Assembly: GCF_010731675.1 (NCBI RefSeq)
Contig: NZ_AP022584.1
Span: 4,836,001 to 4,900,000 of the forward strand
Direction of reading: 5' to 3'
DNA length: 64,000 nucleotides
Origin: Mycobacterium marseillense
GTDB taxonomy: Bacteria > Actinomycetota > Actinomycetes > Mycobacteriales > Mycobacteriaceae
Each line of letters opens with the position of its first letter. Positions within the stretch are counted from its first letter, which is position 1. Both the position numbers and the translations under genes were made by a program. Shown here in pieces: positions 55,697 through 64,000 of the stretch. The notes below the pieces were generated by a model. The model searched no databases. It had not been told where the DNA came from and saw only the letters and a list, made by a program, of their open reading frames with translations.

Positions 55697-57390
55697 TTCG
55701 CGACACGAAGGACTTCGACCACGGCATGACGATCGAGGCGGACGTGGTGGTCATCGGGGCCGGCCCGATCGGCATCGCGACCGCGCTGGAACTCGTCGGG
55801 TCGGGCGTGCGGGTGGCCCTCATCGAAAGCGGTCTCGAGCGCAACGACCGTGCGGCGCAAGCGCTGTCGATGTTCGATTCGCGGCACGACGACTACTTCC
55901 ATGCGCGCAGCGAGCTGACCGTCCGCCGGCAGGTCGGCGGAACCTCGGCGCTGTGGGGGGGACGCTGCCTCGAGTTCGACCCCATCGATTTCGAGGACCG
56001 ACCCATCACCGCGCAGGCACCATGGCCCATCGGGTACGACGACGTCGCGCCGTATCTGCAGCGGGCGTGCGACTGGGCGGTGTGCGGCCGGGCGGCGTTC
56101 AACGCGCGCGAGATCCCCGAGATCGCGGATCGGGACCTGGTCGGGGGGCTCCCCGACGGCGACGTGCGCACGACCGACCTCGAGCGCTGGGCACTGCCAA
56201 CCCGCTTCGGGCGCCACTACCGCACGGCGCTGCGAAACGCGTCCCTTCTCACGTTGTGGACCGGCCTCACCTGCACCGAGATCGTGACGACGGCACCCGG
56301 TGACTCCGTCGACCACCTGGTGGTCAAGGCACTGAATGGCGATGAGGGCAGGGTGGTTGCGACCGACTACATCGTCGCGACCGGGGGTTTGGAGGCCACC
56401 CGTTTGCTGCTGGCGTCGGATCGCCATCATCCCGGCGGGCTGGGGAATGCCGGCGGGCACCTGGGGCGCTGGTACATGGCGCACGTCGAGGCCCGCGTCG
56501 CGCGCGTGCAATTCACCACGGACGCCGTCATCCATGGATACGAGCGGGACGGGGAGGGTGTCTATGTTCGCCGGCGCTTCACCTTCGACCCACGCGTGCT
56601 GCGCGAGGCCGGAATGCCTAACGCCGCAGCCTGGTTGGTGAATCCGCCGATCAGCGACCCGAGCCACGGCAGCGGGATCCTGTCGGGTGTGTATTTGACG
56701 CTGATCTCGCCGGTCGGCCGTTTCCTGCTCGCGGAGGCGATCCGCGAGGCGCACACGAAGTCGGACGGTTCGCCACGGATCCTTGCGCACCTGGGCAACG
56801 TGGTGCGAGACCTGTTCGGCTCCACCCGATTCGCCGTCGCGTTCTGCTACGCGCGGTTCGTCCGCAGGGGACGCAAGGCACCCGGGTTTTTCGTGAAGAG
56901 CGCAGACCACCGCTACCTGCTGCAGTACCACGGTGAGCACCTTCCGCACTGGGAGAGTCGGGTCGAGCTGACCGACGAACGAGACGCCCTCGGCATGAGG
57001 AGGATTCGCACGCGCATGCACTTCTCCGACGCCGATTACGCGAGTGTGCGCAAGGCCATCGCCGCAATCGATGAACACCTTCGTCGCCACGGTGTGGGAC
57101 GCGTGGAATGGCTCACCGATGACGTCGAGGCCTCCGTACGTGCCTACATGCAGAAGCGGACCGGTTTCCACCAGGCGGGAACGACCCGGATGTCGACATC
57201 ACCGGAAGGCGGCGTGGTGGATCGGCACCTGCAAGTCCACGGCGTTCGCGGACTCTACGTTGCGAGCACCTCGGTTCTGCCGACATCGAGCCAGGCCAAC
57301 CCGACACTGCTCGGGATCGCGCTGGGTGTGCGGCTCGCGGAGCGTTTGGCCAAGGCTCGAATCGACTGCCCGTCAACGGATCAACGATAG
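55693..57390 (+). CDS. GMC-family FAD oxidoreductase
   Basis: A 565-residue flavoprotein. The FAD motif VVVIGAGPIGIATALELVGSG, the RRQVGGTSALWGGRCLEFDPIDFE motif and the C-terminal HQAGTTRMSTSP ... SQANPTLLGIALGVRLAERL match GMC sugar and alcohol oxidases. It may oxidise a sugar. GTG start overlaps the AKR gene (GTGA). End of this plus-strand operon. Confidence 0.88.
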   Translation: MIRDTKDFDHGMTIEADVVVIGAGPIGIATALELVGSGVRVALIESGLERNDRAAQALSMFDSRHDDYFHARSELTVRRQVGGTSALWGGRCLEFDPIDFEDRPITAQAPWPIGYDDVAPYLQRACDWAVCGRAAFNAREIPEIADRDLVGGLPDGDVRTTDLERWALPTRFGRHYRTALRNASLLTLWTGLTCTEIVTTAPGDSVDHLVVKALNGDEGRVVATDYIVATGGLEATRLLLASDRHHPGGLGNAGGHLGRWYMAHVEARVARVQFTTDAVIHGYERDGEGVYVRRRFTFDPRVLREAGMPNAAAWLVNPPISDPSHGSGILSGVYLTLISPVGRFLLAEAIREAHTKSDGSPRILAHLGNVVRDLFGSTRFAVAFCYARFVRRGRKAPGFFVKSADHRYLLQYHGEHLPHWESRVELTDERDALGMRRIRTRMHFSDADYASVRKAIAAIDEHLRRHGVGRVEWLTDDVEASVRAYMQKRTGFHQAGTTRMSTSPEGGVVDRHLQVHGVRGLYVASTSVLPTSSQANPTLLGIALGVRLAERLAKARIDCPSTDQR

Positions 57391-57403
57391 CCCGGCCCGC
57401 GGA

Positions 57404-58279
57404 TTACGTCGGGACGTGCCAGAGCTCGTCGATCAGTGACTTCGTCTGGCGGATGTTGGCACGGCTGGATGCGCCGAACACGATCGAATGGATCTGCGGC
57501 TGCCCGCAGACGTAATCGATGGCCTCGCGGGGCGGAATCGCGCCCGAGGCGAGCACCGACATCGCGATCAGTCGGCAGCGGCGCTCCCGGATGGTCCTCT
57601 CGTACAGCTCTATGCCGCCACACATCCGGAAGCCGATCTTGTTGAAATTGGCGCATACGATGGGGTTCTCGATTCCCTGCCCCTCGAGCGCATCGAGAAG
57701 GCGCGGGAGATTCATCGTGATGAAGCCCGGCTCGGCGCCGTACTTGAGCTTCACGTGGTCGGCAAAAAACCGGAAGCCCTCGTTCATCCCGAGGCCGAGA
57801 AGCAAGTCGGTGACCACGTTTTGGATGAAGATGACGGGCGTGGACAGTCCGGCGAACATCTTCATCTCGGCATCGACCAAAAGCTGCATGATCGGCTCGA
57901 TGTCCTTGCCGGCGATGGCGACCCCGCCCTTGAACATCGACTTGACCGCCCCATCGTCGGGCAGGAACTTGCGGAGCGCCTCGACCATGCCGAACTCGGT
58001 CACGGCGTTGGCATACTTGTGGGCGTACGGCATGCACGGGTAGAAGACGTAGTCGGGATATCGGGTTGGGTTGGCGCGGAAATGATCGCAGACTTCGGCG
58101 ACCCGATCGTGCGTCGTGCACACGAACGTGCGGATGCCTTCCCGGTAGGCGGCGTCCAGCGTCGCCAGCACGGGCGGGAGGTGCTGAAACCGTATCGCCT
58201 GGGCGCGCGCCTTCTCCTCGGACATGTGGTTGACGCCGAAGAACTGATTGTCGCCGAAGAGCACCCGGTCCATGGTCAC
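57404..58279 (-). CDS. Aldo/keto reductase-like TIM-barrel protein without the catalytic tetrad
   Basis: A 291-residue protein with an AKR-like end (LIAMSVLASGAIPPREAIDYV ... IVFGASSRANIRQTKSLID), but the usual Asp-Tyr-Lys-His set is not recognisable near the N-terminus (FVCTTHDRVAEVCDHFRAN). It may have another activity or act as a binding protein. ATGA overlap with the Gfo/Idh gene shows cotranscription. Confidence 0.7.
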   Translation of the reverse strand: MTMDRVLFGDNQFFGVNHMSEEKARAQAIRFQHLPPVLATLDAAYREGIRTFVCTTHDRVAEVCDHFRANPTRYPDYVFYPCMPYAHKYANAVTEFGMVEALRKFLPDDGAVKSMFKGGVAIAGKDIEPIMQLLVDAEMKMFAGLSTPVIFIQNVVTDLLLGLGMNEGFRFFADHVKLKYGAEPGFITMNLPRLLDALEGQGIENPIVCANFNKIGFRMCGGIELYERTIRERRCRLIAMSVLASGAIPPREAIDYVCGQPQIHSIVFGASSRANIRQTKSLIDELWHVPT

Positions 58280-59394
58280 GACGCCCTCGAGGTGGCGAGC
58301 TTCCTGATGCGCGCGACGATCTCGCGCCGCAACGAGCCGCGCGGCGACCCATTCGCCGCCGCCGGCGGCAGGGGGCGCGCGGCGGTCGCGCCACCGGTGA
58401 TCATGTCGACCACCCGATCGACGTCGAGCGCCGAGCGAAACGTGTTCTCGCCATTCACCCGGTTGCTCTTGATGCTCTGCGCGAAATAGTCGATCTGCGC
58501 CGAATACTCCTCACCCCGAAGGTAATACCAGACCTCTTCGGTGAGATCGGTCGTGTACCGGATCGTCCATCCCGCCCCCAGATCTTCAAGGCCGGGGTGC
58601 GCCTCGCGCAGATAGATCTGGCATTCCTGCCGATCGGCGACGACGCGGCCGTTGGTTCCCCATACCGAGACCTTCGTCGACATCTTGCGAAAGCTCTCGT
58701 CGCTCCAGTTCACGCACAACTGGCCGCTGGCGCCGTTGTCATAGCGCATCGTGCAATAGACCTCGTCGTCGACGTCGCGCGAGAAAACGCTGTGGCGGAC
58801 GACCCCGTCGACCGAACGGGGCACGCCGGCGATAAAATTCATCAAATCGATGGCGTGGCAGGCGTAGTCGTAGAGGGCGCCGCCGCCTTCGGCTTTCACG
58901 CCACGCCACGTGCTTCCCTTCGGGCGAAGGACCACCGGGCCGTATGCCTCGGCACGCACGTGGTGCACCTGCCCGAGAGCGCCCGACGCGACGATTCGCG
59001 CCGCCTCCTGGAAGGCGCCGATGAACCGGCAGTGATAACCGACCTGCGTGACGAGTTGATTGCCCTCCGCCAATGTCACCAGGCGCTCGCCATCCGCGAC
59101 ATCGAGGACGAACGGCTTCTCGCAGAAGACGTGTGTGCCTCGGGCGAGGGCCTTTTCGACCATCGGCGCATGCAGCCGCGATGGAACGGCGACGACCACC
59201 GCGTCGGCCTTCGTCTGTGTCAGCATCCGATCGAAATCGTCGTAGCAATCCAGACCGGTGTATTTGGCCAGGATGTCGCGCAGATAGCCGGCCGAGTCAC
59301 ACACGCCGACCACGTCGAGGTCCGGGTGCGTACGAAGGATCGCAAGGTGCGAAAGACCCATCTTGCCCAGGCCGACTATGGCCGTTCGAATCAT
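58276..59394 (-). CDS. Gfo/Idh/MocA-family sugar oxidoreductase
   Basis: A 372-residue dehydrogenase with the Rossmann motif VGLGKMGLSHLAILRTH and the family's EKPF motif (CEKPFVLD), and a C-terminal beta-sheet domain. These enzymes oxidise or reduce sugar nucleotides or inositols. It heads the pair with the AKR-like gene. ATG start. Confidence 0.92.
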   Translation of the reverse strand: MIRTAIVGLGKMGLSHLAILRTHPDLDVVGVCDSAGYLRDILAKYTGLDCYDDFDRMLTQTKADAVVVAVPSRLHAPMVEKALARGTHVFCEKPFVLDVADGERLVTLAEGNQLVTQVGYHCRFIGAFQEAARIVASGALGQVHHVRAEAYGPVVLRPKGSTWRGVKAEGGGALYDYACHAIDLMNFIAGVPRSVDGVVRHSVFSRDVDDEVYCTMRYDNGASGQLCVNWSDESFRKMSTKVSVWGTNGRVVADRQECQIYLREAHPGLEDLGAGWTIRYTTDLTEEVWYYLRGEEYSAQIDYFAQSIKSNRVNGENTFRSALDVDRVVDMITGGATAARPLPPAAANGSPRGSLRREIVARIRKLATSRAS

Positions 59395-59653
59395 CGTCCG
59401 CGCCTTTACTCACTCCGAGTGCCGCATCGGCAACGTGTACGGCCCGCCAACAAGGTGGACGTTAGCATCCGGTCGGAGCGTCATCGCGAAATCTGCTCGA
59501 TCTCTTCGCCGTCGGCAACCCGGCGGCCACGACGGGAGTTAGTCTTTCAACGCGGTCTCGGTTATGCCGTCGGCCGCTGCACAGCACGACACTTGATAGC
59601 GGGATCGTCGCGACGTTGCCGGAGATCGGCGCGCGCCTCACGCGAGGGGAGAC

Positions 59654-60109
59654 ATGGGCCGGCTGCTCCTCATCGCGTCCTCCGGTGGGCACATCTACGA
59701 AATGTTCTGCCTGCGGGAGTTCTGGCAGGACAAGGATCGGTTTTGGGTGAGTTTCGGCACCGCCGACGCGCGTTACCTGCTGCGCGATGAGCGCGAGGTC
59801 TACTGGGCCGCGCACCCCACGGTCCGTAACGTCCCGAACCTGCTGCGCAACCTGGTGCTGGCGCTACGCCTTTTGATCCGCCATCGCCCCGCCATGATCT
59901 TGACGACCGGATCGGGCGTCGCCGCGCCCTTTCTCTGGTTGGCCTGGCTGCTGCGGATTCCCACGGTGTTCGTCGAATCCATCACCCGCATCACCGAACT
60001 GTCGCTGACCGCCCGCATGGTGAAGCCGTTCGCCTCCCGCTTTTTGGTGCAATGGCCCGAGTTGGCCGACCGCATTCCCCACACCGAGTATCACGGGAGG
60101 ATCGTGTGA
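59654..60109 (+). CDS. Alg14/PssD-type glycosyltransferase membrane subunit
   Basis: The 151-residue protein has the Alg14 signature LLIASSGGHIYEM at the N-terminus and a membrane segment (about 91-110). It anchors the Alg13-like partner. Together they transfer a sugar from a UDP donor to the lipid-linked chain, as in PssD/PssE or EpsE/EpsF. Its stop overlaps the GTG of the next gene. Confidence 0.9.
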   Translation: MGRLLLIASSGGHIYEMFCLREFWQDKDRFWVSFGTADARYLLRDEREVYWAAHPTVRNVPNLLRNLVLALRLLIRHRPAMILTTGSGVAAPFLWLAWLLRIPTVFVESITRITELSLTARMVKPFASRFLVQWPELADRIPHTEYHGRIV

Positions 60110-60591
60110 TCTTCGTGATCATGGGGATGGAGGTTCATCCCTTCGATCGGCTGGCGCAGGCGGTGGACGAGTTGGCGCGCACGAACGCGGTGGGGGAGGA
60201 CTTTTTCGTGCAGCTCGGAACCTGCGAGTTCGAGCCACGCCACGCCGCGTTCGAGCGCTTCCTGTCCTTCGGGGATGTCTGCACGCACATCCGGCGGGCT
60301 TCCGTCGCCGTCACCCACGCGGGCGCCGGATCGGCACTGCTGTGCATCGAGCAAGGGAAACATCCCGTACTGGTGCCGCGTCGCTCGTCGCGCGGGGAGC
60401 ACGTCGATGAGCATCAGCTGCCCTTCGCCGAGAAGTTGGCGGGTGCCGGGCTGGCGACCGTGGTTCGGGAAACAGAGGAGCTCCCGGCGGCCATCGCGGC
60501 GACGCGGTCCCGATCGGCGCCGCCGGATGCGCTGGGCCGGGCCCGCGAGCTGACCGGTTGGCTGGAGACGTTCTGGCGGGGCCTGGCCTGA
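60106..60591 (+). CDS. Alg13/PssE-type glycosyltransferase catalytic subunit
   Basis: A 161-residue GT28 C-terminal-domain protein starting VIFVIMGMEVHPFDRLAQAVD, with SVAVTHAGAGSALLCIEQGKHPVLVPR as the UDP-sugar-binding region. It works with the upstream Alg14-like subunit. GTG start with GGGAGG (60095-60100) just upstream; overlap of four bases (GTGA). Confidence 0.9.
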   Translation: MIFVIMGMEVHPFDRLAQAVDELARTNAVGEDFFVQLGTCEFEPRHAAFERFLSFGDVCTHIRRASVAVTHAGAGSALLCIEQGKHPVLVPRRSSRGEHVDEHQLPFAEKLAGAGLATVVRETEELPAAIAATRSRSAPPDALGRARELTGWLETFWRGLA

Positions 60592-60599
60592 GCATCCCG

Positions 60600-61658
60600 T
60601 CACCGCCGGCGATCCAGCACGTCGGCGATGACGTCCAAAAAGCCCACGGCGACAAGGTCAACCGCGCACCGGTGCGCGTAGTGCCGCGCCGCGTCGGCCC
60701 CCAGCCGCGCCGCGGTCGCCGGATCGGCCAGGAGGTCGAACGCGGCGGCGAGCCCGGCGACGTCGTCGACGCCGACCGGGGCCAAACCCGGTGGCTGGTA
60801 TTCGGGCAACGCGCCGGCGGTCGACACGATCGGCATGACGCCCAGCTGCATCGACAGTGATTGCACACCGCTCTGTGAGGCGCGCCGGTAGTGGGCGAGC
60901 GACCCTTTGGCGGCGGCCAGCGTGGGGATCACATCGGCGTAGCGGAAGCTGCCGTTGCGCCAGCGCACGTGTTTGGGCAGGGCGTCGGCGTCCAGCGACC
61001 CGCCGCCGACGAGCACCAGGTTGTCGCCGCGCCAGCCGCCGCCGACCACGTGTCGCTGCCAGGCCGCCAGCACGACATCGACGTTCTTGTAGGGGTTGAG
61101 CCGGCCGAACATGACGAAGTCGCGGCGCCGCTCGGCCCCCACGAACGGCGGAACGCGGTCGAGATCGAGGTCGCTGGCCAATGGCACGACGTGCACCGGC
61201 GTCCCGGCGACATCGCGGCGAGCCGAGACGGCGGTCGCGACAAAGTCGCTGTAGGCGATGGTGGCGGCCGAGCGCGCGGCCCAGCGGTCGAACACCGCAC
61301 GCTCGTAGGCCGGTGTCAGTTCGTCGGGATCGTGCGGCCGATCGTCGTGCACCACCTGAATGCGCGGCGTCCGCCCGGCCAACGCGATCCAGCGTGGATC
61401 CCGCACCAGTTCGGCGATCACGACGTCAGGCCGGAACCTGCGGACACGGCGCCAGGCTTTCAGGGTGGGCAGCCAGGTCGCGGCCGTGCGAAAGCGCGGA
61501 TCGAGCACCAACTCGTACTCGCGTGCGGCGTCGGACTCCGGGTGCTGATCGGAGGTGACCAGCAGCACGTCGGCGCCGTGGCGCAGCAGCGCTTCGGCCT
61601 GCACCCGCACCGCCGGCCGCGTCCACGGCGAAAGCCACAGCACCCGAGGCGAATTCAC
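60600..61658 (-). CDS. Glycosyltransferase family 1/4
   Basis: A 352-residue GT-B protein beginning VNSPRVLWLSPWTRPAVR, with FVMFGRLNPYKNVDVVLAAW and a donor part (SMQLGVMPIVSTAGALPEY). The GTG at 61658 overlaps the stop of the GT2-GT4 fusion gene (GTGA); the longer open frame upstream is a shadow. The usual Glu of the EX7E motif is not obvious, so the sugar donor is unclear. Confidence 0.85.
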   Translation of the reverse strand: MNSPRVLWLSPWTRPAVRVQAEALLRHGADVLLVTSDQHPESDAAREYELVLDPRFRTAATWLPTLKAWRRVRRFRPDVVIAELVRDPRWIALAGRTPRIQVVHDDRPHDPDELTPAYERAVFDRWAARSAATIAYSDFVATAVSARRDVAGTPVHVVPLASDLDLDRVPPFVGAERRRDFVMFGRLNPYKNVDVVLAAWQRHVVGGGWRGDNLVLVGGGSLDADALPKHVRWRNGSFRYADVIPTLAAAKGSLAHYRRASQSGVQSLSMQLGVMPIVSTAGALPEYQPPGLAPVGVDDVAGLAAAFDLLADPATAARLGADAARHYAHRCAVDLVAVGFLDVIADVLDRRR

Positions 61659-63598
61659 AGCACCGCTCCGATCGCATCCAGGTAGGCATCGGCCATCGCT
61701 TCCACCGTGTAGTGCTTGCGCATGCGCGCGTAACCCCGTTGTCCCACCGACGGCAGCGCGTCGGGGTCGGCCATGATCCGGGTCAAGTGTTCTCGCCAGC
61801 CCGACACGGACACGGGCTCGACGAGGAATCCCGCGCCTCCGAAATCCAGCATTTCGGGGACCGCGCAAATCGCCGACGCCGCAACCGGCACGGCCCGGGC
61901 CATCGCCTCCAGGATCACCACCGGGAAAGCCTCGGAGCGGCTGGGGACGCACAGCAGGTCCGCGTCCGCCAACGCGGGGCCCGGGCCGGCCGACCATCCG
62001 CGCCACTGGACACGGTCGCCCAACCCGGCGGGTGTGCGCGCCTGCAGCCTCTCCCGATCGGGCCCGTCGCCGAAAATCGACAACCTCCATGGCATCTCGG
62101 CCAGGCCGCCCAGCGCCTCGATCAGCAGATGCGGGTTCTTGTGCTCGACGATGCGCGAGAGCATGACCAGGTGCAGCGGTTCACCGGCGCTGCGGCGCCG
62201 AGGGCTCGGCTCGCCGATGTCGGTGACACCGTTGGGCGCGACGAAGTGCCGCCCCCGGAGCCGATGTTGTTTGGTCAGCATGTCCCAATGGCGTTGCGCC
62301 AAAACGATGAAACCGTCCGCGCGGCGCATCGCGGCAGTCAGCGGCCGCGAATAGATCGGCCTGTCCTCTTCGGGAGGCACGTGCGGTGCGACCAGCCATC
62401 GACGGCTCCTGCCGGCCGCGCGCCACAACGTGCCGAATCCCACCTCGGTATTGGTGTCGCCGGTGATCAGTACCGACGGGCCCTCGGCAATGTCGACCAT
62501 CGGGGCCCACCACGGCTGGCGAATCACCCGCACCGTGTCCGGGATTTCGGCGATCAGCGGGCCGAACCGCTGCACGCAGACGATGGTGACCGCGTAGCCG
62601 CGGCGGCCCAATTCGGTCGCCAAGAGCGCCTTTTGCCGCTCTGCGCCGCCGTAGACCAGGCGATTGGTGGCGATGACGATCGATGGCAGGTCGCTACGCC
62701 GACGCGCGTGCTTCGGCCGCCGCAGTCGCTGGAGCGCGGCTGTGCCGGCCAGGTATACGTCGGCGTGGTGAACGCTGTTTTGATGTTCGAGCAACAGCGC
62801 GGTGTTGGCGCGCGCCAAGTCCCGATTGCGGCGCTGCCGGGGTTCGTCGTCGGTGACCGGGTCGCGGCGCTCGACGCCGAGCTCGTCGGCGAGCAGAATG
62901 CGCCAGCCGGCCGCACGGGCCCGGGCCTGCCAGTCGGCCGCCTCGCCGTAGCCGAAGTACTCCTCGTCGAAGCCGCCGATGGTGTTCCAGGCCGCGCGGC
63001 TGATCGCCAGGCAGACCGGATCCAAAACGCCGTCGACGCTTCGTGATTCGGTGGGCTGGTGAGAGTACCGCCGTGGGGGTGGCGGGCGGCGGGGAGGTCC
63101 GGAGCGGCCGGCGGCCGCGCTCAGCTCCCGGGTGACGGTGTAGCGGCGGGTGGCGATGTCCCAGGGCGCCCGGCCCGGCTCCTCGGCGTCGCGCGCGAGC
63201 GGCGAAACCGCCGCCACCCGGGGCTGACCGAGCAACTCGCGGGTGCGGTTCAGCGGCCCCAGCACGCGGGCGTGGGGGTCCAGCAACAGGAGGTCGGCAT
63301 CGGCGGGCATGTGCTCCACCAGGGTGTTGTAGGCCGCGGCGAAGCCGACGTTCCTCTGCCCCGGAAACCAATGAACCGCAGGGTATTTCGCGGCGAGGTC
63401 CGCATGTCCCGTGCCGCTGCGGTCATAGACGTGAATCGGCAGCCCGGGTAGGTGCTCGGCGACGCTGTCGAGGCAGGCCTCGAGCAAATCGCGACCGCAT
63501 CGGCTCACGATCAGCACGGCCAGTGGGCGCGTCAACGGCAACCCCGTGGTGTCGCCGACCGGGCGCTTCAGATATGCCCGGTCCGTGTCACGGGTCAT
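61655..63598 (-). CDS. Two-domain glycosyltransferase, GT2 fused to GT4
   Basis: The 647-residue protein has an N-terminal GT2 domain (about 20-270): LAVLIVSRCGRDLLEACLDSV, RNVGFAAAYN, LLLLDPHARVLG and GGFDEEYFGYGEAADWQARARAAGW. A Pro/Arg-rich linker lies inside it. The C-terminal GT4 domain (about 300-645) has VYGGAERQKALLA, MLSRIVEHKNPHLLIEAL and SRSEAFPVVILEAMARAVPV. It could add two sugars in one step. ATG at 63598 overlaps the stop of the flippase gene. Confidence 0.88.
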   Translation of the reverse strand: MTRDTDRAYLKRPVGDTTGLPLTRPLAVLIVSRCGRDLLEACLDSVAEHLPGLPIHVYDRSGTGHADLAAKYPAVHWFPGQRNVGFAAAYNTLVEHMPADADLLLLDPHARVLGPLNRTRELLGQPRVAAVSPLARDAEEPGRAPWDIATRRYTVTRELSAAAGRSGPPRRPPPPRRYSHQPTESRSVDGVLDPVCLAISRAAWNTIGGFDEEYFGYGEAADWQARARAAGWRILLADELGVERRDPVTDDEPRQRRNRDLARANTALLLEHQNSVHHADVYLAGTAALQRLRRPKHARRRSDLPSIVIATNRLVYGGAERQKALLATELGRRGYAVTIVCVQRFGPLIAEIPDTVRVIRQPWWAPMVDIAEGPSVLITGDTNTEVGFGTLWRAAGRSRRWLVAPHVPPEEDRPIYSRPLTAAMRRADGFIVLAQRHWDMLTKQHRLRGRHFVAPNGVTDIGEPSPRRRSAGEPLHLVMLSRIVEHKNPHLLIEALGGLAEMPWRLSIFGDGPDRERLQARTPAGLGDRVQWRGWSAGPGPALADADLLCVPSRSEAFPVVILEAMARAVPVAASAICAVPEMLDFGGAGFLVEPVSVSGWREHLTRIMADPDALPSVGQRGYARMRKHYTVEAMADAYLDAIGAVL

Positions 63599-64000
63599 GC
63601 CGTCGGCTGCTTTTCGCGCAGCGTGGCCCGCAAGGACGCCAGGCTCGACCAGCTGATCGGACCGAACGTCGCGCTGGTGGCCAGGTAGGCGGCGGCCGCC
63701 GCGATCAGCACCAGGATCACGTGATGACCCGAGAGCAACAGTGTCACAACGACACTCGCGCCCGTCGGGATCAGCAACCGCAGCACGAACATCGCGGGCG
63801 GGCGGTAGCCGCAGCGGCGGCGCAGCCACCAGCTGGAGATCGTCATGTTGAACAGCTCCGTGCACACCAGCGCCACGCCCGGACCGACGGCGCCGAACCG
63901 CCCCGCCAGGGCGACATTGAGCGCGACATTGAGCACGAGGGTCGCCACGGTCAGCCAGAGCAGGACCTGTTGATGATGGGAAGCCACCAAACCCTGGCCC
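63595..64000 (-). CDS. Wzx-like polysaccharide flippase, C-terminal part (5' end beyond window)
   Basis: The visible 134 residues are the last membrane segments of a MATE/Wzx-type exporter: QVLLWLTVATLVLNVALNVALAGRFGAVGPGVALV, then MTISSWWLRRR and two more hydrophobic segments. It would flip the lipid-linked unit for the Wzy-like polymerase. The frame is open to the window edge. The stop overlaps the next gene (ATGA), so they are one operon. Confidence 0.82.
   Translation of the reverse strand, partial: GQGLVASHHQQVLLWLTVATLVLNVALNVALAGRFGAVGPGVALVCTELFNMTISSWWLRRRCGYRPPAMFVLRLLIPTGASVVVTLLLSGHHVILVLIAAAAAYLATSATFGPISWSSLASLRATLREKQPTA

Overview
The window is high-GC actinobacterial DNA. Its gene order (mprB, pepD, moaB2, mscL, an FmdB-type zinc ribbon gene, 5-FTHF cyclo-ligase, galU, glp/moeA1, rimJ, glpR; further on patA, lipoproteins, alkB, arcA, pmt, rsmI, pabB) follows the Rv0982-Rv1005c order of Mycobacterium tuberculosis. 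F420-linked enzymes, a Mce2R-like GntR regulator and P450 and PMT genes fit a non-tuberculous, probably slow-growing Mycobacterium. The species cannot be named from the sequence.

Layout. (1) 1-9238: conserved core: envelope stress (MprB, PepD), MscL, the Ruc-type chaperone, folate salvage, UDP-glucose synthesis, and the gephyrin-like Glp with its probable membrane receptor GlpR. (2) 9289-21004: an integrated element of about 11.6 kb in a tRNA-Ala(CGC) gene, bounded by an identical 50-bp att repeat. It carries a tyrosine integrase, an XRE regulator divergent from an excisionase and an AAA ATPase, an IS21-family insertion (IRs, 6-bp target duplication, frameshifted istA), an AT-rich three-gene cargo operon (pentapeptide-like membrane protein, nucleotidyltransferase, helical protein), a serine recombinase with a helix-hairpin-helix protein, and a two-gene unit of unknown function. 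No virion genes are visible, so it looks like a satellite-like or cryptic integrative element with possible defence cargo. (3) 21134-30738: accessory metabolism: MarR with F420-linked oxidoreductases, GntR with a sterol-desaturase-like protein, P450, CocE-type hydrolase, M42 peptidase, and a remnant of a ring-hydroxylating dioxygenase. (4) 30861-41537: heptose genes hddA-gmhA-gmhB, then the conserved patA-to-pabB block. (5) 41554-43649: an ECF41-type sigma factor with a FAD oxidoreductase and a matching candidate promoter.

(6) 44014-64000: a polysaccharide locus resembling a Wzx/Wzy system: two paralogous lipoproteins flanking a GAF-GGDEF-EAL protein and an FkbM methyltransferase; a Wzz/BY-kinase-like co-polymerase with a degenerate P-loop; a Wzy-like polymerase; several glycosyltransferases including an Alg13/Alg14 pair and a GT2-GT4 fusion; sugar-modifying oxidoreductases; and the end of a Wzx-like flippase. 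Tight start/stop overlaps show two converging or diverging transcription units. A c-di-GMP enzyme inside a Wzy-type exopolysaccharide locus in a mycobacterium is the most unusual coherent system here; the AT-rich cargo operon of the element is the second candidate.
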